Under the pieces are notes generated by a model. That model had not been told where the DNA came from. It worked only from the letters and a program-made list of their open reading frames with translations, and did not search any database. From an uncultured Dorea sp. (GTDB lineage: Bacteria; Bacillota; Clostridia; Lachnospirales; Lachnospiraceae), in assembly GCA_910578495.1 (NCBI GenBank), contig CAJTRE010000047.1:1-14933 (forward strand): 14,933 bases of DNA, written 5' to 3'. The position numbers and the translations under genes are program-made. Shown here in pieces: positions 1 through 7,905 of this stretch (the first letter of the stretch is position 1; every line of letters starts with the position of its first letter).

Positions 1-24
1 GGACTCAACCGTTTTTGTATAGAG

Positions 25-53
25 GTAAGGTGTCACATCAATTGTAACCTTAC
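25..53. other. Weak inverted repeat upstream of the M16 peptidase promoter
   Basis: GTAAGGT (25-31) and its exact complement ACCTTAC (47-53) are separated by 15 bases. No T-run follows, so it does not look like a terminator. It lies about 30 bp upstream of the -35 box of the next promoter and could be a regulator site, or chance. Nothing else recognisable is present in positions 1-84. Confidence 0.25.
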
Positions 54-84
54 AGTATAAAATCAAAAAAGACAGATTAACAGC

Positions 85-113
85 TTGTTAGAATGGGAAA
101 AATTAGGTACAAT
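85..113 (+). promoter_or_regulatory. Promoter for the M16 peptidase gene
   Basis: A -35 box TTGTTA (85-90) and a -10 box TACAAT (108-113) are separated by exactly 17 bp. Transcription would begin near 120. That is downstream of the earliest in-frame ATG at 93, so this promoter decides in favour of the later start at 162. It probably also feeds era, yqzL and recO by read-through, since none of those shows a promoter of its own. Confidence 0.7.
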
Positions 114-161
114 AAAGTGATAACAAGAGTAAAGTTAATGAGAAGGGAGAAACGGTCATAT

Positions 162-3107
162 ATGGGTATTGCAGATGTCAAAAATTATAAATTGTTAAAA
201 GAAGAAAATCTCGAAGGTATTAAAGCGAAAGGTTATCTCCTGCGCCATGAAAAAAGTGGAGCGAGAGTTGTATATATAGAGAATGACGACAATAATAAAG
301 TGTTCAGTATCGGTTTTCGGACGCCTCCGTCAGACAGTACGGGAGTTCCGCATATTATGGAGCACTCGGTATTGTGCGGCTCTAAAAATTTCCCGGCGAA
401 AGATCCGTTTGTAGAATTGGTGAAAGGTTCGTTGAATACGTTTTTAAACGCTATGACTTATCCGGACAAGACTATTTATCCGGTGGCAAGTTGTAACGAT
501 AAGGATTTTCAGAACTTGCTGCATGTTTATATGGACGCAGTGCTTTATCCGAATATTTATGAGCATGAGGAGATTTTCCGTCAGGAGGGCTGGAGTTATC
601 AGCTTGAGTCTGTAGAGGATAAGTTAAAATACAATGGTGTTGTGTACAACGAGATGAAAGGTGCATTTTCTTCGCCGGAAGGGGTGTTGGACAGAGTAGT
701 GTTAAATACATTATTTCCGGATACTTCTTATGCAAATGAATCCGGAGGTGATCCGGAGGTGATTCCGGAGCTTACGTATGAGCAGTTTTTGGATTTTCAC
801 AGAAGGTATTATCATCCATCCAACAGTTATATTTATTTGTATGGTAAATTGGACATTGAGGAGAAATTAAACTGGCTGGATACAGAGTACCTGTCTTCCT
901 TTGATATGGATATGGTAGATTCTGAAATTCGTCTGCAAAAGCCGTTTAATAAAATAGCAGAAAAGGAGATTACGTATTCTATTGCCAGTGAGGAATCGGA
1001 AGAGGATAACACATATCTTTCCTATAATAAAGTAATTGGAACCAGTCTTGACAAAGAATTGTATCTTGCATTCCAGATTCTGGATTATGCGCTGCTTTCA
1101 GCGTCGGGTGCACCGCTTAAAAAAGCCCTTACGGATGCAGGGATAGGAAAAGACATTATGGGGTCTTACGACAATGGAATTTATCAGCCTATTTTCTCTA
1201 TTGTTTCTAAAAATGCAAACGTAGAGCAAAAAGAAGCATTTGTGAAAATGATTGAGGATGTGCTTGACGGTCTTGTAAAAAAGGGGATTGATACAAAGGC
1301 GTTAGAGGCTGGAATTAATTATCATGAATTCCGTTATCGTGAGGCTGATTTTGGGAATTATCCGAAGGGACTTATGTATGGACTGCAGCTCATGGACAGT
1401 TGGCTTTATGATGATGAAAAACCGTTCATTCATATTGAGGCATTAGATACCTTTGAATTTTTGAAAAAACAAGTAGGAACCCGTTATTATGAAGATTTGA
1501 TTCAGAAGTATATTCTTGATAATACACATGGCGCTATTGTGATTGTTAAACCGGAAAAGGGACGTACCGCCCGTATGGATAAAGAACTGGAGGAAAGCCT
1601 TCAGGCATATAAGGCCAGTCTTAGCAGAGAAGAACAGGAAAAACTGGTAGAGCGTACAGAGACGTTGGAAGAGTATCAATCTGCTGAGGACAGCGAAGAA
1701 GATCTGGCAAAGATTCCGGTGTTGAAAAGAGAAGATATTTCCAGAGAGATTGAACCGATTATAAATGAGGAAATGTGTATTGCGGGAGTTCCGGTTATTT
1801 TTCATGAGGTTGAGACGAATGGAATCGGTTATCTGGATGCAATGTTTGATTTGTCTGAGGTATCGGAAGAAATGCTTCCATATGTAGGAATCTTGCAATC
1901 TGTGCTTGGAATTATTGATACCAATCATTATGAGTATGGTGAGTTATTTAATGAGATTAATGTGCATACAGGAGGGATTGGCACTTCTTTAGAACTGTAT
2001 TCAGATGTGACGAAAGTTCGGGAGAAAGAATTTAAGTCAACGTTTGAAGTGAAGATGAAGGCACTGTACGAGAAACTTCCGATTGCGTTTGAGATGATGG
2101 AGGAGATTTTGACAGAATCGAAGCTTGGCGATACGAAACGATTGAAAGAGATCCTTGCCATGTTAAAATCCAGACTTTTGATGAAATTTCAGTCTGCAGG
2201 ACATACAACGGCGGCGCTTCGGGCAATGTCTTATGCCTCACCATCTGCGAAGCTTAAAGATATGACAAGTGGAATTGAATTTTTTGAGAAGGTGAAACAG
2301 ATAGAGGAACATTTCGAAGAGGAAAAAGATCATCTGGTGCATTGCCTTGAAATGCTGACGAAGAAAATATTTAGATCTGATCACCTGATGTTCAGCTACA
2401 CTGCTGCAAAAGAAGGGCTTGAAGGTATCGAAACGATGATTCAGAACTTGAAAGGTAAACTGGACAATGTTTCGTTGAAGAATAATGTGAAGGAGTCATG
2501 GGAAGAAGAAAGATGTATTATTCACTGTGAAAAGAAAAATGAGGGATTCAAGACCGCCTCGAAAGTTCAGTATGTAGCAAGGACCGGCAATTTTATTGAC
2601 GGCGGGGCTTCCTACACCGGAGCATTGCAGATTTTAAAAGTTATTTTAAGTTATGAATATCTGTGGCAGAATATCCGTGTGAAAGGCGGTGCATATGGCT
2701 GCATGAGTAATTTTACACGCATTGGGGATGGATATTTTGTATCCTATCGCGATCCGAATCTGAAACGCACTATGGAGGTTTATGAAGGTGTAGTAGAGTA
2801 TTTGGAGAACTTTACGGTGAGTGACCGAGACATGACGAAATATATCATCGGAACTATGAGCAATATCGACCAGCCGATGACTCCTGCGGCAAAGGGAGAT
2901 CGTTCCATGAACCTTTATATGAATAAAGTGAGTGCAGAGATGATTGCGGAAGAACGCCGGGAAATCCTAGAGGCGGGACAGGACGATATTCGTCGTTTGT
3001 CCAGAGTTGTAGAGGCGCTTTTGAAAGCAGGGCAGATCTGCGTTATTGGAAGCGAAGAAAAGATAGAAGAAGAAAAAGGTATGTTTGAAACTGTGACCAG
3101 TTTTTAA
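162..3107 (+). CDS. M16C-family zinc metallopeptidase (presequence protease-like)
   Basis: A 981-residue cytoplasmic peptidase of the pitrilysin/insulinase clan, M16C branch, which includes mitochondrial PreP/Cym1 and bacterial relatives. These enzymes close around and degrade short unfolded peptides. The inverted zinc motif HxxEH is HIMEH at residues 64-68, with E67 as the catalytic base. The distal zinc ligand is probably E164 in VVYNEMKG. The C-terminal half carries the substrate-clamp signature around residues 838-867 (VKGGAYG, then SYRDPNL). Both halves are present, so this is a full-length single-chain enzyme. No signal peptide or membrane segment is seen. The frame is open from an ATG at 93, but the promoter -10 box at 108-113 lies inside that stretch. 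The ATG at 162 follows AGAAGGGAGA (141-150), and the protein then begins GIADVKNYKLL, as expected for the family. Physiological substrates cannot be read from the sequence. Confidence 0.93.
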   Translation: MGIADVKNYKLLKEENLEGIKAKGYLLRHEKSGARVVYIENDDNNKVFSIGFRTPPSDSTGVPHIMEHSVLCGSKNFPAKDPFVELVKGSLNTFLNAMTYPDKTIYPVASCNDKDFQNLLHVYMDAVLYPNIYEHEEIFRQEGWSYQLESVEDKLKYNGVVYNEMKGAFSSPEGVLDRVVLNTLFPDTSYANESGGDPEVIPELTYEQFLDFHRRYYHPSNSYIYLYGKLDIEEKLNWLDTEYLSSFDMDMVDSEIRLQKPFNKIAEKEITYSIASEESEEDNTYLSYNKVIGTSLDKELYLAFQILDYALLSASGAPLKKALTDAGIGKDIMGSYDNGIYQPIFSIVSKNANVEQKEAFVKMIEDVLDGLVKKGIDTKALEAGINYHEFRYREADFGNYPKGLMYGLQLMDSWLYDDEKPFIHIEALDTFEFLKKQVGTRYYEDLIQKYILDNTHGAIVIVKPEKGRTARMDKELEESLQAYKASLSREEQEKLVERTETLEEYQSAEDSEEDLAKIPVLKREDISREIEPIINEEMCIAGVPVIFHEVETNGIGYLDAMFDLSEVSEEMLPYVGILQSVLGIIDTNHYEYGELFNEINVHTGGIGTSLELYSDVTKVREKEFKSTFEVKMKALYEKLPIAFEMMEEILTESKLGDTKRLKEILAMLKSRLLMKFQSAGHTTAALRAMSYASPSAKLKDMTSGIEFFEKVKQIEEHFEEEKDHLVHCLEMLTKKIFRSDHLMFSYTAAKEGLEGIETMIQNLKGKLDNVSLKNNVKESWEEERCIIHCEKKNEGFKTASKVQYVARTGNFIDGGASYTGALQILKVILSYEYLWQNIRVKGGAYGCMSNFTRIGDGYFVSYRDPNLKRTMEVYEGVVEYLENFTVSDRDMTKYIIGTMSNIDQPMTPAAKGDRSMNLYMNKVSAEMIAEERREILEAGQDDIRRLSRVVEALLKAGQICVIGSEEKIEEEKGMFETVTSF

Positions 3108-3112
3108 GAAGG

Positions 3113-3141
3113 GACGTAGGAAAATAAAATTTTCCTACGTC
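3113..3141 (+). terminator. 13-bp hairpin between the peptidase gene and era
   Basis: GACGTAGGAAAAT (3113-3125) pairs perfectly with 3129-3141 around an AAA loop. The stem itself contains the A4/T4 run, but only CTTC follows it, not a proper U-tract. It may be a weak terminator, a processing or stabilising element at the 3' end of the peptidase mRNA, or a partial barrier reducing read-through into era. Confidence 0.55.
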
Positions 3142-3183
3142 TTCAATTGAAAAATATATGTCTTCAGATGAAAGGAACTACGT

Positions 3184-4080
3184 ATGAAGAAAGATTATAA
3201 ATCGGGATTTGTAACCTTGATTGGACGCCCGAATGTAGGAAAATCAACATTAATGAATTATTTGATCGGACAAAAAATTGCTATTACGTCGAATAAACCG
3301 CAGACGACTAGAAACCGTATTCAGACGGTTTTGACGACACAGGACGGTCAAATCGTGTTTGTAGATACGCCGGGAATCCACAAAGCGAAAAACAAGCTTG
3401 GCGAGTATATGGTTAATGTGGCAGAGCGAACACTGAATGAAGTAGACGTTGTGCTCTGGCTTGTGGAACCGACTACATTTATCGGGGCCGGAGAGCAGCA
3501 TATTGTCAGTCAGCTTCAAAAGGTGAAAACGCCTGTAGTATTGGTTATCAATAAAATTGATAGTGTGAAGACGGAGGATGTGCTGGCGTCTATCAATGCT
3601 TATAAGGATGTGTATGATTTTGCGGATATTGTTCCTGTTTCTGCAAGAAATGGAAATAATGCGGATGAGCTTTTGAAAGTTGTTATGAAGTATCTGCCAT
3701 ATGGTCCGCAGTTCTATGACGAGGATACCATCACAGACCAGCCGGAGCGTCAGATCGTAGCGGAGCTGGTCCGAGAAAAAGCCCTGCACAGCCTGAATGA
3801 AGAAATCCCTCATGGTATTGCTGTTGCCATCGATCGAATGAAAATGCAAAATAAAGTAATGCATATAGATGCAACTATAATATGTGAGCGGGATTCTCAC
3901 AAGGGGATAATTATTGGTAAACAAGGAAATATGTTGAAAAAAATTGGCAGTACCGCCAGATTTGAGATTGAAAAAATGCTGGAATGTAAAGTAAATCTTA
4001 AGCTTTGGGTGAAAGTGAAAAAAGACTGGCGCGACAGTGAATTTCTGATGAAAAATTTTGGATATAGAGATGAAGAATAG
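3184..4080 (+). CDS. era: GTPase Era (30S ribosomal subunit assembly)
   Basis: Era is an essential GTPase that binds the 3' end of 16S rRNA and acts in 30S subunit maturation. The 298 residues match the usual length. All G motifs are visible: G1 GRPNVGKS at 14-21, the G2 region KPQTTRNRI at 38-46, G3 DTPG at 61-64, G4 NKID at 123-126 and G5 SAR at 153-155. The C-terminal KH RNA-binding domain includes the loop GIIIGKQGNMLKKIG near residues 239-253. AAAGGA (3171-3176) sits 7 bases before the ATG. It lies 76 bp after the peptidase stop and 54 bp before yqzL; era-yqzL-recO is a widespread Firmicute gene order. No promoter of its own is evident, so read-through from upstream is likely. Confidence 0.98.
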   Translation: MKKDYKSGFVTLIGRPNVGKSTLMNYLIGQKIAITSNKPQTTRNRIQTVLTTQDGQIVFVDTPGIHKAKNKLGEYMVNVAERTLNEVDVVLWLVEPTTFIGAGEQHIVSQLQKVKTPVVLVINKIDSVKTEDVLASINAYKDVYDFADIVPVSARNGNNADELLKVVMKYLPYGPQFYDEDTITDQPERQIVAELVREKALHSLNEEIPHGIAVAIDRMKMQNKVMHIDATIICERDSHKGIIIGKQGNMLKKIGSTARFEIEKMLECKVNLKLWVKVKKDWRDSEFLMKNFGYRDEE

Positions 4081-4134
4081 AAACGTAGTCTTTCTGGGGA
4101 ACCTAATCTTATCAACAGAGGATGAGGTGACAAC

Positions 4135-4383
4135 ATGGAAGAGATCTATTGGAATCGTTTTTTAGAGACAGGAAAGATTGACGACTATCTTTACTATAAA
4201 GGAATGGAAATCTGTAAAAAAGTTATAGATAGCCATGAAAGTGAGGCAAAAAGTGAATCAGATCACAGTGACAGGCATGGTGCTTGCGGCGTCACCAATT
4301 GGCGAATACGACAGACGGGTTGTGATTCTCACAAAGGAGCGAGGAAAGATTTCTACATTTGCAAGAGGCGCAAGAAAGCCTAA
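4135..4383 (+). CDS. yqzL: YqzL-family small protein with an out-of-frame tail over recO
   Basis: The first 35-40 residues (MEEIYWNRFLETGKIDDYLYYKG...) resemble the short YqzL family found between era and recO in Firmicutes: an aromatic/Trp residue, the ETGxIDxYLxYK core and a helical continuation. Its function is unknown. A GAGGATGAGGTG ribosome binding site lies just upstream of the ATG. Family members are usually about 45-50 residues, but this frame stays open for 82. The last 131 nt (4253-4383) overlap recO in a different frame. The extra tail is basic and contains cysteines; it reads like incidental translation of the recO 5' end rather than a conserved domain. The start and N-terminal half are well supported, the tail only as an open frame. 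Ribosomes on this frame reach the recO start region, so coupled translation is plausible. Confidence 0.72.
   Translation: MEEIYWNRFLETGKIDDYLYYKGMEICKKVIDSHESEAKSESDHSDRHGACGVTNWRIRQTGCDSHKGARKDFYICKRRKKA
4241..4246 (+). promoter_or_regulatory. Ribosome binding site selecting the GTG start of recO
   Basis: GTGAGG lies 6 bases upstream of the GTG at 4253. The alternative in-frame ATG at 4235 has no purine-rich site before it. The protein from 4253 starts MNQITVTGMVL, matching the usual RecO N-terminus, so this site decides the start. It lies inside the yqzL reading frame. Confidence 0.65.
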
Positions 4384-4996
4384 TAGCGCACTTGTGGGTG
4401 TGACCAGTCCATTTTCCTTTGGTCAATTTACAGTTTACGAGGGGCGGACATCTTATACTTTGATGTCGGCCTCTATTTCCAATTATTTTCAAGAACTCCG
4501 AATGGACGTAGAGGGCGCATATTACGGTTTTTATTTTCTCGATCTGGCAAATTACTATGGCAGGGAGGCAAATGACGAGACGCCTCTTTTGAAACTTCTC
4601 TACCAGACGCTCCGGGCGCTTGTAAATCCTAAGATTCCTAATCGTCTGATTCGCTACATATATGAACTTAAAATTATCAGTATTAACGGCGAGGCGCCTC
4701 AGGTGTTCGAGTGCATTTCCTGCGGAGATAAGGAACGTGAAAAGGTGTTCAGCGTTCAAAAGGGGGGGCTTGTGTGTGAGCAATGTAACGTGAATATAAA
4801 AGATGGGCGCAGACTGAGGCCGTCAACTTTGTATACGATGCAGTATATTATCTCTTCATCTATAAGGAAACTATATACATTTGTTGTGAAGGACGAGGTT
4901 CTGGAGGAACTTTCAGATGTTGTTACAGAGTATGTGGATAGATATGTGGGAAAACGCTTTAAATCTTTGGAAATACTGGAAACAATTGTGGAATAG
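4253..4996 (+). CDS. recO: DNA repair protein RecO
   Basis: RecO is a mediator of RecFOR recombination: it binds SSB and single-stranded DNA and, with RecR, helps load RecA. From the GTG start the protein is 247 residues, normal for the family. The N-terminal OB-fold region (about 1-80) contains the typical GEYDRRVVILTKERGKISTFARGARKP stretch. The middle and C-terminal helical part carries a zinc-binding CxxC...CxxC: C154/C157 (CISC) and C175/C178 (CEQC). It overlaps yqzL by 131 nt in another frame and runs to within 4 bp of the glyS promoter -35 box, with no terminator in between. An in-frame ATG at 4235 would add six residues but lacks a ribosome binding site. Codon use is mixed (CGG, CGA, CTC occur), typical of a modestly expressed gene. 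Confidence 0.95.
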   Translation: MNQITVTGMVLAASPIGEYDRRVVILTKERGKISTFARGARKPNSALVGVTSPFSFGQFTVYEGRTSYTLMSASISNYFQELRMDVEGAYYGFYFLDLANYYGREANDETPLLKLLYQTLRALVNPKIPNRLIRYIYELKIISINGEAPQVFECISCGDKEREKVFSVQKGGLVCEQCNVNIKDGRRLRPSTLYTMQYIISSSIRKLYTFVVKDEVLEELSDVVTEYVDRYVGKRFKSLEILETIVE

Positions 4997-4999
4997 TGC

Positions 5000-5028
5000 T
5001 TGAAAACTTATAGATAAAACGGTATAAT
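5000..5028 (+). promoter_or_regulatory. Promoter for glyS
   Basis: TTGAAA (5000-5005), 17 bp, then a perfect TATAAT (5023-5028). It begins 4 bp after the recO stop. Transcription would start near 5035, leaving a leader of under 40 nt. That is too short for a T-box or riboswitch, so glyS appears to be expressed from a strong, simple promoter, with possible extra read-through from recO. Confidence 0.85.
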
Positions 5029-5072
5029 AAGTAACAATTATCAGGAATTCATATAGAAAGTGAGGAATGAGT

Positions 5073-6464
5073 ATGGTAGAGAAAACTATGGACAAAATCG
5101 TTGCGTTGGCGAAGTCGAGAGGATTCGTATATCCGGGTTCTGAGATTTATGGCGGTCTTGCAAATACATGGGATTATGGTAACCTTGGAGTAGAACTTAA
5201 AAATAATGTAAAAAAAGCATGGTGGCAGAAGTTTGTGCAGGAGTCTCCATATAATGTAGGAATTGATTGTGCGATACTGATGAATCCGCAGACCTGGGTG
5301 GCAAGTGGACATCTTGGCGGCTTTAGCGACCCTTTGATGGATTGTAAGGAATGTCACGAGCGTTTCCGAGCAGATAAAATGATTGAGGACTTTGCAAAAG
5401 CAAATAATCTTGATATTGGAGACAGTATTGACGGATGGAGCAAAGAGCAGATGCAGGTTTACATTGCGGAGCACAACATTCCATGTCCGACTTGTGGTAA
5501 ACATAACTTTACAGAGATTCGAGAGTTTAACCTGATGTTCAAGACGTTTCAGGGAGTAACTGAGGACGCTAAAAGCGTAGTGTATCTTCGTCCGGAGACT
5601 GCACAAGGAATTTTTGTAAACTTTAAAAATATACAGCGTACTTCCAGAAAGAAGATTCCATTTGGTATCTGCCAAATTGGTAAATCATTCCGTAATGAGA
5701 TTACACCGGGTAATTTTACGTTCCGTACGAGAGAGTTTGAACAGATGGAGTTAGAGTTCTTCTGTGAGCCGGGTACAGATCTTGAGTGGTTTGCATATTG
5801 GAAGAAATATTGTCTTGACTGGTTAACAACGCTTGGTGTGAAAGAGGGAGAGTTCCGTTATCGTGATCATTCACCAGAAGAGTTGAGTCATTACAGTAAT
5901 GCAACTACAGATATTGAGTTCTTATTCCCATTCGGTTGGGGTGAACTTTGGGGAATTGCAGACAGAACAAACTTTGACTTAACACAGCATCAAAATGTGT
6001 CCAAGCAGGATATGAGTTACTTTGACGATGAGAAGAAAGAAAAGTATATTCCATATGTCATCGAGCCGTCGCTTGGAGCAGATCGTATGGTACTCGCATT
6101 CCTCTGCAGCGCATATGACGAAGAAGAATTAGAGGGTGGTGATGTGAGAACTGTACTTCACTTCCATCCGGCACTCGCGCCTGTGAAAGTGGGAATACTT
6201 CCTCTTTCCAAGAAGCTGAATGAGGGTGCAGAGAAAGTTTATCAGATGCTGAGTAAGAAATATAACTGTGAGTTTGACGATCGTGGAAATATTGGTAAAC
6301 GTTACCGTAGACAGGATGAAATCGGTACACCGTTCTGCGTAACATACGATTTTGATTCTGAGGAAGACGGAGCAGTTACCGTTCGTGATCGCGATACAAT
6401 GGAGCAGGAGAGAATTAAGATTGAAGATCTGGACGCTTATTTCGCAGAGAAATTTGCATGGTAA
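5073..6464 (+). CDS. glyS: Glycine--tRNA ligase, single-chain dimeric type
   Basis: This enzyme charges tRNA-Gly with glycine using ATP. It is the single-polypeptide class II form (alpha2, also called GlyQS), not the separate alpha and beta chains of many other bacteria. The 463 residues are the expected length. Seen in order: the N-terminal FVYPGSEIYGGLANTWDYG signature at 18-36, a probable zinc site C91/C94 (CKEC) with C138/C141 (CPTC), motif 2 FRNEI...FRTREFEQME at 206-225, motif 3 GADR at 335-338, and the C-terminal anticodon-binding domain from about 365. The ATG at 5073 lies 7 bases after GAGG (5062-5065); an ATG at 5067 is only one base from that site, so 5073 is preferred. The gene has its own promoter and a strong terminator. 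The neighbouring sstT and tdh-kbl genes deal with threonine-to-glycine conversion. Confidence 0.97.
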   Translation: MVEKTMDKIVALAKSRGFVYPGSEIYGGLANTWDYGNLGVELKNNVKKAWWQKFVQESPYNVGIDCAILMNPQTWVASGHLGGFSDPLMDCKECHERFRADKMIEDFAKANNLDIGDSIDGWSKEQMQVYIAEHNIPCPTCGKHNFTEIREFNLMFKTFQGVTEDAKSVVYLRPETAQGIFVNFKNIQRTSRKKIPFGICQIGKSFRNEITPGNFTFRTREFEQMELEFFCEPGTDLEWFAYWKKYCLDWLTTLGVKEGEFRYRDHSPEELSHYSNATTDIEFLFPFGWGELWGIADRTNFDLTQHQNVSKQDMSYFDDEKKEKYIPYVIEPSLGADRMVLAFLCSAYDEEELEGGDVRTVLHFHPALAPVKVGILPLSKKLNEGAEKVYQMLSKKYNCEFDDRGNIGKRYRRQDEIGTPFCVTYDFDSEEDGAVTVRDRDTMEQERIKIEDLDAYFAEKFAW

Positions 6465-6491
6465 AAGGCTATAGGATTCATTTATAAGAAC

Positions 6492-6537
6492 ATAAAGAAG
6501 GGGTAATGTTATTCATTACCCCTTCTTTATCTTTTTT
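6492..6537. terminator. Bidirectional terminator between glyS and sstT
   Basis: A perfect 17-bp stem (6492-6508 with 6514-6530) surrounds a TTATT loop. Its plus strand reads ATAAAGAAGGGGTAATG and is followed by CTTTTTTA, a clear intrinsic terminator for glyS. The minus strand has a shorter T-rich run after the stem, so the same hairpin can end the convergent sstT transcript, whose stop codon (6536-6538) overlaps the T-run. Confidence 0.93.
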
Positions 6538-7765
6538 ATTTTGTTGCGTAACGCTCTGGATGTAATCTTTTGTCTCTCATATCAGCAGCCGCCGTAAAGA
6601 GAACGTCTGTTGAAGAGTTAAGACCTGTCTCGCAGGAATCCTGAATAACACCGATGATGAAACCAACACCTACAACCTGCATAGCAATATCGGACGGAAC
6701 TCCGAATAAGCTGCACGCCATAGGAATCAGTAACAGAGAACCACCGGCTACACCGGATGCACCGGCTGCACTGAGCGCTGCAAGTACACAAAGGATAAGA
6801 GCTGTTCCGAAGTCTACGTCGATACCAACTGTGTAAGCTGCGGATAATGCCATTACGGAAATGGTGATAGCAGCACCTGCCATGTTGATAGTAGCTCCCA
6901 AAGGAATAGATACAGAGTATGTATTCTCATCTAATTCCATCTCTTTACAAAGTTCCATGTTAACCGGGATGTTAGCTGCGGAACTACGTGTAAAGAATGC
7001 TGTGATAAAACTCTTTGTAAGACACTTGAATACGAGTGGATATGGATTCTTTTTGATACACAGGAACACAATGACCGGGTTCATAATCAATGCTACGAAT
7101 GCCATAGAACCAACTAATACAAGAATCAGTCTTCCGTAAGATAACAGTGCGCTGAGTCCGGATGTAGAGATTACATTAAAAATAAGTCCCATGATACCGA
7201 ATGGAGCGAAACTGATTACCCATTTAACTGCTGTAGAGATTACATCAGCAATATCATCAAGCATATCCTTTGTAGCCGGTTTAGCCATCTTAAAGGCGAT
7301 ACCGAAGATACAAGCCCATGCAAGGATACCGATGTAGTTCGCATTTACAATAGAACCTACAGGGTTAGCTACTACGTTGAGTAACAGATTCTTTAACACT
7401 TCGCCAACACCGCTTGGAGGAGCCATGTCCTCGCCGGCTGCTTCTGCCAGTGTTAATGTTACCGGGAAGATTTTACATGCTATTACAGATACAAGAGCGG
7501 AGAATAAGTTACCGATCATGTAGAGTGCAACGATGAAGCCCATGTTTGTTTTCTGTCCTTCTCCCATGTGTGCAAGAGCGCTCATAACAAGGAAGAATAC
7601 CAGAAGTGGTGCAATCGCTTTCAAAGCGCCTACAAATAAGTCGCCTAAGAGTGCGATTACGGTTACTTTTGGAATTACCAGACCTAAAAGAATACCGATG
7701 ATAAGACCACACAGAATTCTTAAAACGAGGCTGATACTGTTCCATTTTGCGAATAAATTTTTCAT
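6536..7765 (-). CDS. sstT: Serine/threonine:Na+ symporter SstT
   Basis: A sodium-coupled importer of serine and threonine in the dicarboxylate/amino acid:cation symporter (DAACS) family, in the cytoplasmic membrane. From this ATG it is 409 residues, close to the family length of about 414. Family signatures: LLGDLFVGALKAIAPLLV at 39-56, the serine-rich hairpin FFTRSSAANIPV at 257-268, the unwound helix NMAGAA at 294-299, hairpin 2 GASGVAGGS at 335-343 and the last substrate helix QDSCETGLNSSTDV at 375-388. Multiple hydrophobic segments are visible, with no cleavable signal. The start is odd: the only purine-rich sites (GAGAGGA at 7801-7807 and GCAGG at 7795-7799) lie about 29-35 nt upstream. 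A seven-codon frame starts near them and ends in an ATGA overlap with this start. The frame is open further upstream, but that part precedes the promoter. It diverges from tdh-kbl, which degrades threonine. Confidence 0.95.
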   Translation of the reverse strand: MKNLFAKWNSISLVLRILCGLIIGILLGLVIPKVTVIALLGDLFVGALKAIAPLLVFFLVMSALAHMGEGQKTNMGFIVALYMIGNLFSALVSVIACKIFPVTLTLAEAAGEDMAPPSGVGEVLKNLLLNVVANPVGSIVNANYIGILAWACIFGIAFKMAKPATKDMLDDIADVISTAVKWVISFAPFGIMGLIFNVISTSGLSALLSYGRLILVLVGSMAFVALIMNPVIVFLCIKKNPYPLVFKCLTKSFITAFFTRSSAANIPVNMELCKEMELDENTYSVSIPLGATINMAGAAITISVMALSAAYTVGIDVDFGTALILCVLAALSAAGASGVAGGSLLLIPMACSLFGVPSDIAMQVVGVGFIIGVIQDSCETGLNSSTDVLFTAAADMRDKRLHPERYATK

Positions 7766-7785
7766 GTTTTGTTTCGCAGATACAC
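7762..7785 (-). CDS. Possible seven-codon leader ORF coupled to sstT
   Basis: On the minus strand a GTG (7785-7783) lies 9 nt after GGAAGCAGG and begins a frame of seven codons, MYLRNKT, ending in TGA at 7764-7762. That TGA shares an ATGA overlap with the sstT ATG (7765-7763), the classic layout for re-initiation. It also explains why the ribosome binding site sits too far from sstT itself. The peptide is not rich in Thr or Ser codons, so attenuation by those amino acids is not indicated. Initiation at the in-frame ATT at 7789-7787, giving an N-terminally extended SstT, is a less likely alternative. Confidence 0.35.
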   Translation of the reverse strand: MYLRNKT

Positions 7786-7873
7786 TAATATGTACCTGCT
7801 TCCTCTCTTTCTCTATAGATTTTGACCCCGATACTGATTGATATATTATAAACATATCAACATCAATACAGTT

Positions 7874-7902
7874 ATTATATACAAAAATGAAAGGTTTGTA
7901 AA
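7874..7902 (-). promoter_or_regulatory. Promoter for sstT
   Basis: On the minus strand, TTTACA (7902-7897), a 17-bp spacer, then TATAAT (7879-7874). The predicted start near 7867 gives a leader of about 100 nt and excludes start codons further upstream than about 7860. Confidence 0.82.
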
Positions 7903-7905
7903 TAG

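Noticed and set aside
1443..1928. 161-codon minus-strand open frame opposite the peptidase gene
   Set aside because: Shadow of a conserved gene, with no credible start site or protein features.
3250..3924. 224-codon minus-strand open frame within era
   Set aside because: It lies wholly opposite a complete, well-supported Era; its composition is that of an antisense shadow.
4997..5072. T-box or glycine riboswitch upstream of glyS
   Set aside because: The predicted leader is under 40 nt, and no T-box sequence or aptamer-like structure is present.
5049..5675. 208-codon minus-strand open frame opposite glyS
   Set aside because: It is antisense to the conserved GlyRS N-terminus and has no family resemblance.
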